In this document: one piece after another, positions 32,651-42,905 of the stretch
Position numbering within the stretch: position 1 is the stretch's first letter
How the letters are laid out: each line of letters starts with the position of its first letter
Origin: Aselliscus stoliczkanus
Lineage: Eukaryota > Chordata > Mammalia > Chiroptera > Hipposideridae
Assembly (NCBI GenBank): GCA_033961575.1
Contig: CM066740.1
Span: 19,629,501 to 19,693,500, forward strand
Length of the DNA: 64,000 bases
Reading direction: 5' to 3'
Translations under genes and position numbers: made by a program
Notes under the pieces: model-generated
Databases searched by the model: none
What the model saw: only the letters and a program-made list of their open reading frames with translations
Told to the model about the DNA's origin: nothing

Positions 32651-33757
32651 CTTGGACCATATGATAATGATTCTTAAAAACAAAGACACTGCAACTATTG
32701 GGCCTTCTCTTTGCATAAAAAGAGCCATCTGAGTTTAGCCACAACCCTGACCTTTCCGGCTGAGCTTTAAGTGCCTCTTTCTTTCCCCTGTCTGCCCATG
32801 GGTCCATTCAGAGAACCAGGCTTTGGTCTCTTCTCTCCATTGAAGCTTCTCATGTGGTATGTGGAGATTGAGGGTTACAGATGTACTCAGTGCCCTGGGC
32901 CAACTCTGTCAGTAGCAGCACCCATTTCCTTTGTAAACCAAGAGGCAAGAAAGTTGAAATGCACTGTCTTAATTCTGATAACCATCGTCATAAACTTCCA
33001 AAAGCCCAATAACTCTAGGGCTACTTTGCATAGCCCTGGACTCAGAGACTGGTGTCAACCCTCAAATCTGGTTAGGTTGCTCAGGCACTATTCTCTGCTG
33101 ATTGATTTCTCTCATTCTAGCTGCCAGCCTCTTTGCCTGAAGTTTGATCATGGCCATCACTGAATTTCCCCTGACTGCTCAATTTGTTGTATGGGATGGC
33201 CAATGAATTGAGCTCAGATTCCTGGATGTGAGCTGCTTACACATTGGCGTTGCCATACCCCTTGGGCTGCCATGCAGTGACTGCCATGCTGCAAATTCTC
33301 ATTCTGTTTGTATTCACAGCTTGGCTTCTCCCTCCCCTAGGAGGTTCCAGCTCCAGATTATGGTCTTTTTGTGGCTACCCTATTGGGCAGCAGGGCCATG
33401 CTGGGTGTTTAGAGATATAACATTCATGTTACTCATGTATTGTATTCCTCACCTCTGCACCCCATTAATGATCTATCATAGTAGGAAAGCACATCAATCT
33501 CATCTATATTAAAGTGGATTTGATTGACAACAGTTTAGAAGGTCACTGTTTTCAGTGGTACCTGCCTTTTGACATGGTTCATTCTTATACCATTAAAAAG
33601 GAACTCTAGTAGTGGAAATGCAGGCCTCTGCTTGGAAAAGAGGCCTTTTTTTTCTGGGTGGGTGTCTTTCTTGTTATTTATGAAATGCACTCTGAGGTGA
33701 CTGCCTCCATGGTCCAGGCTGAGATGCTCTGTGGTTGTGGCATTTGACCTGTTTTTT
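32651..33757. other. Unassigned sequence, no gene seen
   Basis: Higher GC than its surroundings at 32760-33430. Open frames of 130 and 94 codons (32771-33163 and 33228-33512) have no motif. A good acceptor (TTTCTCTCATTCTAG, ending 33120) is followed by stops in all frames before the nearest donor. Possibly a decayed repeat. Confidence 0.35.
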
Positions 33758-34762
33758 TTTTAATTTTATTTTTTATATATACAGTTGACCTACAATGTTA
33801 TATTAGTTTCAGGTGTACAACATAGTGATTAGAAATTTATATACCTTACAAAGTGATCACCCTGATAAGTCTAGTACCCATCTGACACTATGCATAATTA
33901 TTACAAAAACTATATTGATTATATTCTTTATGCTGTACTTTCCATCCCCATGACTGTTTTTATAACTGGCAATTGGTACATCTTAATCCCTTCTTTTTAA
34001 CCCACCCCTCCAACCCTACTCCCAGCTGGCAACCATCAAAATGTTCTCTATATCTATGAGTTTGTTTCTGTTTGGTTCATTTGTTTTTTAGATTCCATAT
34101 ATAAGTGAAATGATATGATGTTTGTCTTTCTCTGACTTATTGTACTTAGCATAATACCCACTAGGTCCATCTATATTGCAACAAATGGTAAGATTTTATT
34201 CTTTTTTTTTTTATGACTGAGCAATATCCCATTGTATTTATATACCATTTCTTTATCCATTTGCCTATTGATAGACTCTTAGATGAATGGAACAGAATAC
34301 AGAATCCAGAAATAAACCCACACCTATATGGTCAATTAATTTATGACAAAGGAGGCAAGTATATATAATGGGGTAAAGACAGTCTATTCAATAAGTGGTA
34401 TTGGAAAACTGGACAGACACATGCAAAAAAATGAAACTGGATCACTTTCTTACACCATACATAAGAATAAACTTAAAATTGATTAAGACCTAAAACCAGG
34501 AAATTCCTAGAAGAAAATGTAGGCAGTAAACTCTCCGATGTTACCCTTAGTAATATTTTTTTTCTGATATATATCCTAGGGCAAGGGAAACAAAAGAAAA
34601 AAAAATAAACAAATGAGACTATATCAAACTGAAGAGTTTTTGCACAGCAAAGGAAACCATCAACAAAAGGAAAAGACAGCCTACTGAATGGGAGAAGATA
34701 TTTGCCAATGATACATCTGATAAGGGGTTAATGTCCAAAATATATAAAGAGCTTATACAACT

Positions 34763-34824
<62 letters not shown>

Positions 34825-35147
34825 CAATTAAAAGAGGGCAGAACACCTGAATAGACATTTCTCTAGAGGATATACAGATGGCAATACATATGAAAAGATG
34901 CCCAGTGTCACTAATTGTCAGGGAAATGCAAATGAAAACCAGTATAAGTTATCACCTCACACCTGTTACAATGGCTGTAATCAATAAATCAACAAACAAG
35001 TGTTGGTGAAGGTGTAGAGAAAATGGAACCCTTGTACACTGTTGGTGGGATTGTAATTGGTGCAGCCACTATGGAAAACAGTATGGAGGTTCCTCAAAAA
35101 ATTAAAAATAGAACTACCCTATGATCTAGCAGTTCCACTTCTGGGTA
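33758..35147 (-). mobile_element. L1 insertion with 5' inversion (twin priming)
   Basis: 33758-34281 is the 3' end of an L1 in reverse (reversed tail, then 'AAGTGAAATGATATGATGTT', 'CTAGGTCCATCTATATTGC' and 'CTTTATCCATTTGCCTATTG'). At 34282 orientation flips: 34282-35147 is forward L1 ORF2 text ('AGAATCCAGAAATAAACCCA', 'CACTATGGAAAACAGTATGG', 'CAGTTCCACTTCTGGGTAT'), from upstream of the first part, with about 100 bp lost at the junction. Flanks share TTGACCTG(T/C)TTTTT (33744-33757; 35148-35161). Two segments meeting head to head inside one target duplication are the signature of twin priming during target-primed reverse transcription. Confidence 0.9.
34765..34822. repeat. (AT)n microsatellite inside the L1
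   Basis: About 29 uninterrupted TA units where the L1 consensus has a non-repetitive segment. The resulting Ile-Tyr open frame on the minus strand is an artefact. Confidence 0.95.
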
Positions 35148-35217
35148 TTGACCTGCTTTTTAAAATCTGAGACACTGAAAAGGACTTGTGTTTCCAGATC
35201 CCTTTAAGGGAGGAGCT

Positions 35218-35248
35218 GTATTGGCCCACTCTTATTTGCATATAAAAG
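35218..35248 (+). promoter_or_regulatory. CCAAT + octamer + TATA cluster
   Basis: An inverted CCAAT core (ATTGG, 35219-35223) is followed by the perfect octamer ATTTGCAT (35234-35241), which shares its last T with TATAAAAG (35241-35248). This arrangement is seen in POU/Oct-dependent promoters (histone and immunoglobulin genes) and in some LTRs. No coding exon follows within about 400 bp. Activity is inference. Confidence 0.3.
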
Positions 35249-36460
35249 CAAACCCCTCAGAGGATGGCAAGAAAGGTTAAGCAAGTGTGAGCTAGCAGAA
35301 GCAACATGCAAGGCAGAATCAGGTTTTGCAGCCTCAGGCAGAACTTTTTACCACATTCAATTACAGTATAGTTATTTAAAGGAAATGCTGTACATTGGTT
35401 ACTCCATTTAATAATTAAGTTATTATAAAAATTAAAATTTTAAAGAATTACTTGTATATTTGTTTTCTTCCTTCCTGAGGGTGATCCTGGGATATGCCTG
35501 TTCTGCTGCTTTGGTGATTGTAACAGGTTTCACAGAAGGCAGATTAATCAGCTTTTGTGGGAAAGAAACAAGACAAAAACAAAACACATGCTATCACTTG
35601 CTGCTGAGATCAGAGTGAGGGACACTTTTGGGAACTGATAAGATAATTGCAGAGCAAAAATAAATGTACACTATGTAGAGTAAAAACAAAATATTTTGTT
35701 ATAGGAGGATTTAATAACATTACTGAAATATTAAAGTTCTTTAAAGGATATATGGTAGATACTGTTGGTTATTTTTTCCAACACCCATTCCTACACCTCT
35801 GCCTTGGGCACTTTTACTGTAGAAGTTGCAAAAGCTAAATATTAATTTCCCTAGCTTCTCTTGAAGCTAAGCATGTGACGTTTCCAGTTAATAAAGCTGG
35901 GGGTGGAAGGTGGGGCTGGCTAGAGAATACTAATGTGAAGATCAGAACTAAGTAAGCCATATTGTAAGCATGAGTTTACAAACACGGGGAAAATGCCAAG
36001 AGACTAATACAGATGTGACCTTCATAGGGTCGAGTCATGGAGACCATGTGTGCAATTGTCCACTTCAGCAATTTGACATATGAGTTCAAGTTGCTGTTAC
36101 TCAGGAATTCTGGTACTTGCAGCTAAAAGCATGGATGAGTACTATTATTTGTCATGAAAATTAGATACATTCAATTTCATCCTTACAACATGAGCTAAAT
36201 ATTTTGTATGAGTGAGGTAAAGAGACCCTGAGATGTTGTCACTTGTTCTTCTGGAATCTTTCCCACATTAGAGTTGTAATTCAAAATCAAGTTGTCAGAT
36301 TTTAGCACATAATACTGTTAAACACGCTGATGGAATTTTATGCAAACTTAGGTCTGTTTTGGAGTCCAAATGCAGTAGAACCTCCTTTGTTGGGTTTTTC
36401 CTCACTAAATGTCTCCATGACAAAGTCACACACATTCACGGACCTTTGAAAACAGAATAT
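35249..36460. other. Unassigned sequence; possible old MaLR-like repeat at 35838-36130
   Basis: 'TAGCTTCTCTTGAAGCTAAG' and 'AATAAAGCTGGGGGTGGAAG' resemble a MaLR-type LTR. The rest is AT-rich with no exon recognised. Confidence 0.35.
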
Positions 36461-36476
36461 AAAGATTCTCAGTCTT

Positions 36477-36886
36477 GGGCTGGCGGAGTGGCTTGTTGCT
36501 TAGGAGTTGGCTTGGGAGCGGGAACTCTGAGCAGCAGGGCTGCCAGTTCGGTGCCCATGTGGGCCAGTGAGGCTGCGCCCTCTACAGCTAAGATGGTGAA
36601 CAACAGCTCGACCTGGAGCTGGGCTCCCGTGAGTTGCTGGCGATAGCATAGGCTGCAATGGGGATGCAGTGGGCTGCCTTGAGCTACCTTGAGTGGCCGG
36701 CAGCTGGTATGAGCGGCCGTCCAATGGCCAATGAGCGACCGCCTCACCCAGGAAGAGCTCAATGATCACGATACCAACATGGGCCAGTGAAGCGACGTCC
36801 TCCACAACTAGACTGAAGAACAAAAGGACAGCAACTTGCCTATTCCCCTTCTCCGATTCCCCAATAAAATCTTTAAAAAAAAAAAA
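36477..36886 (+). mobile_element. Long tRNA-derived SINE (AATAAA/TCTTT class), full length
   Basis: Begins GGGCTGGCGGAGTGGCTTG and ends 'CCCCAATAAAATCTTTAAAA'. Duplication AAAGATTCTCAGTCTT (36461-36476) versus AAAGATTCTCAATCTT (about 36887-36902). Internal units near 36670-36740 ('TTGAGTGGCCGGCAGCTGG') repeat the about 20-bp pattern. Long minus-strand frames here are repeat artefacts. Confidence 0.9.
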
Positions 36887-36902
36887 AAGATTCTCAATCT
36901 TC

Positions 36903-37990
36903 AGAAAAATGCACAGCAGAAGAATTATGATCTAGATTAGGGATTTATTTTATGAGCAGTTTAAGTAGCTCAGTAAGCTGAGAACTCACCTTGGTTTATT
37001 TAGGTTGTTTGCTCCTAAGCCACTCCAGTTTGTATTGAAGTCAGCTCCTCCCCCAGGTGTTTCTTACTGATACAGGCTTGAAAGCAGGAGGTAGTAGTGG
37101 GCATTCCAATCTGAGGAGGTGAAACTCAGAGAATGAAGCACTTTTAGTTCGTTCTGCTTGGTAGGTGCCTTCAATTTCTGCTCCAAGTAAATAGCCACCA
37201 AATAATGTTAAAGGCAGCTGCTGCTTTCCTGGGAGATGCAGTGAAGCTTTTAAACAGCACAGAAAATGAAGGGTTTCTGTAATTCTTTTTGGAGTCTAAC
37301 TCTGGATAAAAACCAAAAAGACTTCATCTGTGCATAGTAGCTGTTACCATGTTTTCACATAACCTGTTCCAAGGGGCTTTGATTTTATTTTATTTTTCTA
37401 TTTGACTGTTATTTTTAAAAATTGGATTTGGGATTAAGTATTACAATTTAAAGATGTGAATTGGTTAGTTGAGTTGGGCAGGGAGGATGTAGGTTGGGCT
37501 CTCAGGAGATGGGATTGCTCCAGGGATGTGTTAATACAGAGTTGTTGGTGACAGCATTAACAGACAATACATTTTAAAAGAAGAATTTTTCAAATTAAAA
37601 CCAGGCCTAATTATCCTTAAAAATGAAGCTAAGAATGAACTAAACATTAAAATTTATGTACTGTGTTTAAATTTCTTAACCTTCCACACTGCTCATGTGA
37701 CTATGATGCACCAATGAAGCAAGAGCTTTTCATTTGGACATTTTGCTGTCTTGCTTTATTTAAAATTTCTTTTCTGTAGGAATGAACATTACAATTGAAT
37801 TATCTGCCAAGTCCCTTTAAATTGGTATCTTTATTTGCAACTTAGCTAAACATTCTTTTGTTAACAAAATATTTTCAATAAAATATGTATAATGTAGTTA
37901 CACAAAATAAATACAATACTTCTTTACATAGCTACATAGAGGGGATTAAAATGATTATGAATACTTTTTTGCATAATTCCCAACTAACAT
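36903..37990. other. Unique sequence, no gene seen
   Basis: 37020-37320 is less AT-rich and has no recognisable repeat; it could be conserved non-coding DNA, but that cannot be tested here. Confidence 0.4.
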
Positions 37991-38069
37991 TGGGTTGTCA
38001 GAAAAGTCATGATGTATTTTTTCTATGTTTTTCATTGCAAAAATGCATCATGACTTTTCTGACAACCCA
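37991..38069. mobile_element. Palindromic mariner MITE, about 79 bp
   Basis: Arms TGGGTTGTCAGAAAAGTCAT... and its exact complement at the right end give a stem of about 31 pairs (one G-T wobble) with a short loop. The layout is like MADE1, the short mariner MITE of primates, with different ends (TTGGGTTGTCGGAAAAGTC). Sister copies lie at 40371 and 57806. Confidence 0.85.
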
Positions 38070-38749
38070 GTGGTTTTAAAAAGTGGTCTCTAAATGAAAA
38101 CAGAAAAAAAAAAAACCCAAAAAACTAAAAGCCTAAGTAATTATTTAAAATGAGTCAAAAATATATGACTTTTGTTATTAAATTAATAAAAAGTGGCTGA
38201 AATACCAAATCTTTTTTTTTAGGGTAGGGCATGACATATCTATCTTTAAAAATTAATCTTTCAAATTTTGAATTTGTATAAAAGTTTTTAAATATATGCA
38301 TACAATTTTAAGGTACAGTAGCAGTAACAGTGAAAACTCCTTGGTCAGATATAAATACCCACTGTGTACATATTCTTTAATTATTTCTTTCTTGGAAATA
38401 TTTGGGAGCTCATTGTATAAAGAGCATAAGTTATACCACATACATATTGTGCAGTACAATTGTGATGTAGTCAGATATAGAGTCAATTATTTTTCTTTAT
38501 ATTATATAAGAGATTCCATTGCAGATATGAAGAAATTTGATATTTTGGTGGCTGAAATTCTGAAAGTTTAATGAGAAATGAAAGATTTTATCCAGTGAAG
38601 TGAGAGAAGTGAGATTTTCACTCATACTTGGTCCTTGCATGCCTATCCCTCTCTCAGTACTATTGTTCATTAGGTTAAACTTTGTTCTAGTAATATTTTT
38701 GTTTGACTAGAATGCTCTAACTTTATTTAGAGTACTTATGAAATGTACT
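38070..38749. other. AT-rich sequence, no gene called
   Basis: Contains A runs (38107-38116) and a T run (38211-38219). If the open frame at 38750 belongs to a minus-strand transcript, this would be its 3' UTR; an AATAAA on that strand lies just after the stop, near 38725. Confidence 0.35.
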
Positions 38750-39184
38750 TTATGCATTTACAAAGTCAAATATTGACCATCTTTTACTGAAAGCTGCTGG
38801 AATTTCCTGTTCCACCAGTCTTCTGTTCAGAGAAGTGGCCATAATTTTTGCATTTGGTACAGCTGTCCTAGAATCAGCCTTACTATTAGTACTTATATCT
38901 CTTGGGACATCTCCCAAGTTTTCCTGAACAGTCTGTACAACCATACAAAGAATATTGTGGTTTTTCAAATAGATTGCTCCTAGCAATTCCCATATTGACT
39001 GAATAGTTAACCCCATTTCTTCTACATTGATGATTTCATTGTAAACTGTTATGGTATGAAGGCTAGGTTGTAGGTTAAACCCTAAAAAACACTTCCAGAG
39101 AAAGAAATCTTCTTTGTCCCCTGTACCATATTCAGACTTTGAGAAAACACTGTTATTTATCTTTGTTATGATACTGGAAGATCT
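38750..39184 (-). pseudogene. 144-codon open frame of unknown family, possible retrocopy or terminal exon
   Basis: The minus strand is open from 39184 to a TAA at 38750, unusual for DNA this AT-rich. The product has ordinary composition rather than repeat-like: KEDFFLWKCFLGFNLQ, EEMGLTIQSIWELLGAIYL, VVQTVQENLGDVPRDIS, LNRRLVEQEIPAAFSKRW, ending SIFDFVNA. The first in-frame ATG leaves 88 codons. Upstream the frame meets TGA (39185-39187), while neighbouring frames continue with protein-like text (for example KVKFSKFNSVKIFQYHNKD). That suggests frameshift decay of a longer coding sequence, or an exon start near the acceptor-like CTTCCAG on that strand. A T run at 38211-38219 could be a reversed poly(A) tail. 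It is not L1, SINE or a repeat I know, and I cannot name the parent gene. Confidence 0.35.
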
Positions 39185-39809
39185 TCACACTGTTAAATTT
39201 TGAAAATTTAACTTTTGTGACATGACTTTATGAATTTTTGTGATTAGAATCCTGTAGACTCTAAGTATATTCAAATTCATTCAGTGAGACTCCAAGAGAA
39301 AAATAAAAGGGCCTTTCCACTTTTCTTCCATGATTATCATTTGGTAAAATAATTTATTAAATATTCTATCTGTTATTTGTATATTATTCTAGTTACTTGT
39401 TATCCATTTCTAGTCTGTATTACCACAGTTCAGGATTTTTTTTTTTCCTGTGTGGAGAGTAGAAGACATTCTATTATGTATGATCAACATATGAGTAGTT
39501 ACATGTCTATGTTTGTACCAACTGTGTTCTGGGAAATAAAATGGCGTTTTGTGACTTCTGATTGTTCATTGTCCGTTAATGAAGATACAATGTCTAGTTT
39601 ATATGTTAAGACTGCTTGTTAAGAGTATATGTACCTGAATAATTGGTGAATCTGAATATGAACTGTGGATTAACATTAACAGCATCAATTTTAAATTTCC
39701 TAAAATTGTTCATCGTATTAGAGCTATGTAAGCGAATGTCCTTTTCTCAAGGGACACACACTGAAGCATTAGAGGGGTAATGAGATATAATGTTTATGAT
39801 TTACTCTCA
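39185..39809. other. AT-rich sequence, no gene called
   Basis: May contain upstream decayed coding sequence of the 38750-39184 frame on the minus strand. The plus-strand frame 39377-39622 has no motif. Confidence 0.35.
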
Positions 39810-39962
39810 AATGATTCTGGAAAGTATAAATAGAGAATGAGATAAATGAGGCAAATGTGGCAAAAATTTAACAATTGGTGAATCTGGGTGAAGGGTACAG
39901 GAGTACTTTGTATAATTCTTACAGCATTTCTGTAAGTTTGAAATTATTTCAGAACAAAAAGA
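39810..39962 (+). mobile_element. L1 3'-end fragment (old L1M)
   Basis: 'GATAAATGAGGCAAATGTGG', 'ATTGGTGAATCTGGGTGAAG' and 'AGTTTGAAATTATTTCAGAA' match the 3' end of old L1 elements. Confidence 0.65.
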
Positions 39963-40101
39963 TAAAATGTACTTTGAAATTAAGACTTAAGCAAAAATCA
40001 ATGCATGTTTTTGGCCACCAAAGAGCCATGGTCCTTCTGTAAAGTGTGCATTTTACTTTTGTATTTTAAAATAATGAGTAAGCATATCTATGCCTTTTTA
40101 G

Positions 40102-40254
40102 GATATCTGAAAGCTAGGAGGGCTGAGAAACCTCCATTATGGCTGTGGAGACTGCTGATAGTAGCTACAGGAAATGGATTCCCTGAGTGCTTTCTTCCTG
40201 TCAGGACTGAAAACAAGCAGCCCTGGAACCTCTTCTACTGTGTGCTGGGGAAAG
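40102..40254 (+). CDS. Candidate internal exon, product unknown
   Basis: Acceptor TATGCCTTTTTAG|G (AG at 40100-40101) and donor GGGAAAG|GTAGGG (GT at 40255-40256) bound 153 bp. One frame is open throughout: two leading bases, 50 codons (YLKARRAEKPPLWLWRLLIV, then NKQPWNLFYCVLGK near the end), one trailing base. The other two frames stop within 15 bp. The exit phase joins cleanly to the exon at 45743. There is no recognisable domain; the tryptophan- and leucine-rich middle is not clearly a membrane segment. It could be a lncRNA exon or a chance frame; the case rests on two good splice sites and phase agreement. Confidence 0.3.
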
Positions 40255-40370
40255 GTAGGGTTTTATTTTTAGTTTCTGCCTTCTAGTGAGAAATCAATTA
40301 TGTGAAGGTAATCAAATTCCCTCATATGCAATTTTAATTTTAAGGAATAAATAAGTGAAACACTTTAAAC

Positions 40371-40449
40371 ATGCTATGTCGGAAAAGTCATGACGCGTTT
40401 TTGCAATGAAAAACAGAAAAAATATGTCTTGACTTTTCCGACAACCCAA
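40371..40449. mobile_element. Palindromic mariner MITE, about 79 bp
   Basis: Inverted arms built on GTCGGAAAAGTCATGAC and GTCTTGACTTTTCCGACAAC, in the opposite orientation to the copy at 37991. The left terminus has decayed (TGCTAT for TGGGTT). Confidence 0.85.
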
Positions 40450-41974
40450 TATATTCTCCTGAGAACTCAGAAATCTGGATTTTTTTTCCTAATAAAAATA
40501 TAAAAGCTTTGCATTGAAATTAGGGTTTTGCATCTAATGATATCAAACACTTTTATTCAATTATGCATCAATTATCAGACTGTATATTGGGAAATAGGAC
40601 TATTGTGTTGTTAGCCCCTATGAACTAAGCCAGGTAAAGTGAGGGTTAGTAGTGAGCATTAGACAAATGGAACAATTAGGCACAGAGAACTGAAATAACT
40701 TCTACAAAGCAAAATAATCTCTACTTTAGTTGACATTATAATCTATGTCTTCAAGCAGTAGAATTCTTTATAAAGTTTACGTGTTCTCTTAATTATGCTG
40801 AGTTTATAATTAGACATTATACAATCATCCTTGGTCATTCTCTTCGTTTGTACTAAGCTGCAGCCTAAAGGACCCAGTATTTTTCTCAATTGAAAGCTCT
40901 AGAATCCAAGCTGCTTTGTAATTGCCAATGGCAAAATATTTTGAAGTCAAATTGTAGAGTTTTAATAATATTGTGATGTTTTGGTTATTATGATATCATA
41001 TAGGTTATGTTTTTAGCAATATGGTTCTGAATGTTTTCCCGTTTGGAATGTTTTAAAAAAAATCATCACTTGACTATTGATTAAATTCTAAAATCAAAGT
41101 ATGATACCTTTGACTGGTGCTCTCATCTCATGTTTCAAGAAACCTTGAAAGTCCTACTTTGTGTGCTGTTGAGTTCATTACTCATATCTCTCTGGATGTA
41201 GGTCTTCAGGTTTCAGTCTTGCCCATATCTCTGTGGCTGTCTCCTTGCACCCCAGCTCTTCTTCTGAGTGTTGAAACCTACAGTTCCTATTCTGTGCTCC
41301 CCTCCCCACCGCCTGTGTCCTTGTGAGTGGTCTCTCTTATATTGCATGGAACCCTATCTCTCCTCACTCTCCTTATTGCACCTTTCTTTTTCAATGGGGT
41401 TTCCATCTTTACCATTTTAAGCAAAGACCGAATCCACTCTGGATATATTTTCTATTATTCCCCTATAATGGTAGGTCATGCATAATTAGGAATTTCATAA
41501 ATACATTATATCATAAAAAAGATTAAGAAAGAGAAGATTCCATGGTGCCTGAGGCCAATCTCAATGAATCATGTGTATTTTCAGGTTTTGTCTGCTTCTT
41601 CAACTTGTTCCTGGCTAATAATCTTTCTAACATCCCCATATTTAATATTTTGAACACTGTTGTAGTCAGAGTGAATGCCCAACTGGGACACTATGCAGTG
41701 CACATTCAGCCTCTTAATGTCAGTTTCAAGTATTTCAGCACTTCAGAAAATAGCTTGAGGGGAGGAAAATAAAAAAGAGGGAGAGAACAAAAGCTTGAAG
41801 AGCAGTGGGGGTTCAGTCACAAATAGCCTCACAAGGTATGCTCCATGGGGGTTTAGAAAAGTATAAATGCTAAAAGGAGAAACCTCATAATCCCTGATGG
41901 AATGATATAGTCAATATAGTTGGATAGACCAAATGACATGATTGAACTAAATTTAAATATTAGATGATCAAGAC
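40450..41974. other. Unique sequence, no gene seen
   Basis: 41150-41420 is pyrimidine-rich and may hold an L2 fragment. No exon supported. Confidence 0.4.
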
Positions 41975-42136
41975 CAGTGGTTCTTAAACTTTGACATGTA
42001 TACAAATCACCTGGGATTCTTATTAAATGCAGATTGTGATTCAGTGGGTTGAAGGTGGAGCCTGAGATTCCGCATTTCTAAGTAGCTCCAAAGTGATGCT
42101 GGTGCTGCTGGATCATGGGCCACACTTTGACTAGTA
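41975..42136 (+). mobile_element. MER5A-like hAT-Charlie MITE
   Basis: Starts CAGTGGTTCTTAAACTTTGA, continues 'AATCACCTGGGATTCTTATT' and 'ATGCTGGTGCTGCTGGATCA', and ends near 'GGGCCACACTTTGACTAGT'. Full length with both terminal regions visible. Confidence 0.85.
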
Positions 42137-42689
42137 AGATTTTAGAATATCCTATTTTTTTGCATTAAAAAATACATTTCACATGAAGATCTGATGTGAA
42201 AAATTTTAAAATAATTTCAAACATACTCTAATTTTCGTGTGTAGATAAAAAAAGATGTGCAATGGAGAATTGACCAATTAAGTGTGTATTTTCTAGGATT
42301 CAATTAAGATAACAAGAATCCAAAACAAAGTCACTAGATCTGAAGTTCTGTAGAATATGCCATGGCATTTGTAATCAGTTAATAAATAATTTTGACTTCT
42401 AGAGAAGAGGACCTGAATTATTTGCTCTCTCATGTTGACCCACCAAGGTCCATAAAATCTCTTCAGCAGGTGAATCTGTGTGCCCGTGTCATAGTCATGG
42501 CTTTCTGCTAACACAAGTGTGTATCCTCTAGAAACTTAAAGGTTGGGCCCTGAAGAACATGCGCTTCTAGACTTTCTTATAATATTGATATTCTTGAGTC
42601 CTATGTGTCTTTCAAATTTTATCTGTTACTACTAAATGATTACAGTAAATATGTACATATATATTTGTGTCCAACTATTTAATTATTTA

Positions 42690-42905
42690 CATTCGTATAG
42701 TACTTTAAAATGATTTCCATACACTCTCATTTGTTGCTCACAGTGACCTTGAGAGTTTAGCTATTTTCTCCATTTTTTAAAGAAGTAAACCAAGGCTTGG
42801 AGATGTCAGGAAAGTTGTCCAGGATCAGGTAGTTAATAAGTGGCAAAAGCAGAACTCAAATCTAGGTCTTTGGTTTAAAAATCTGTTTCTTTCCGTCCAC
42901 CTTAT
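42690..42905 (-). mobile_element. MIR SINE
   Basis: 'AAGTAAACCAAGGCTTGGAG', 'GTAGTTAATAAGTGGCAAAA' and 'GCAGAACTCAAATCTAGGTC' match reverse MIR. Confidence 0.65.

Noticed and set aside
33121..33226. Exon-like segment between CTCATTCTAG and GGATGTGAGC
   Set aside because: All three frames contain stops; could only be non-coding.
34619..34858. Ile-Tyr-rich open frame
   Set aside because: Produced by the (AT)n microsatellite inside an L1.
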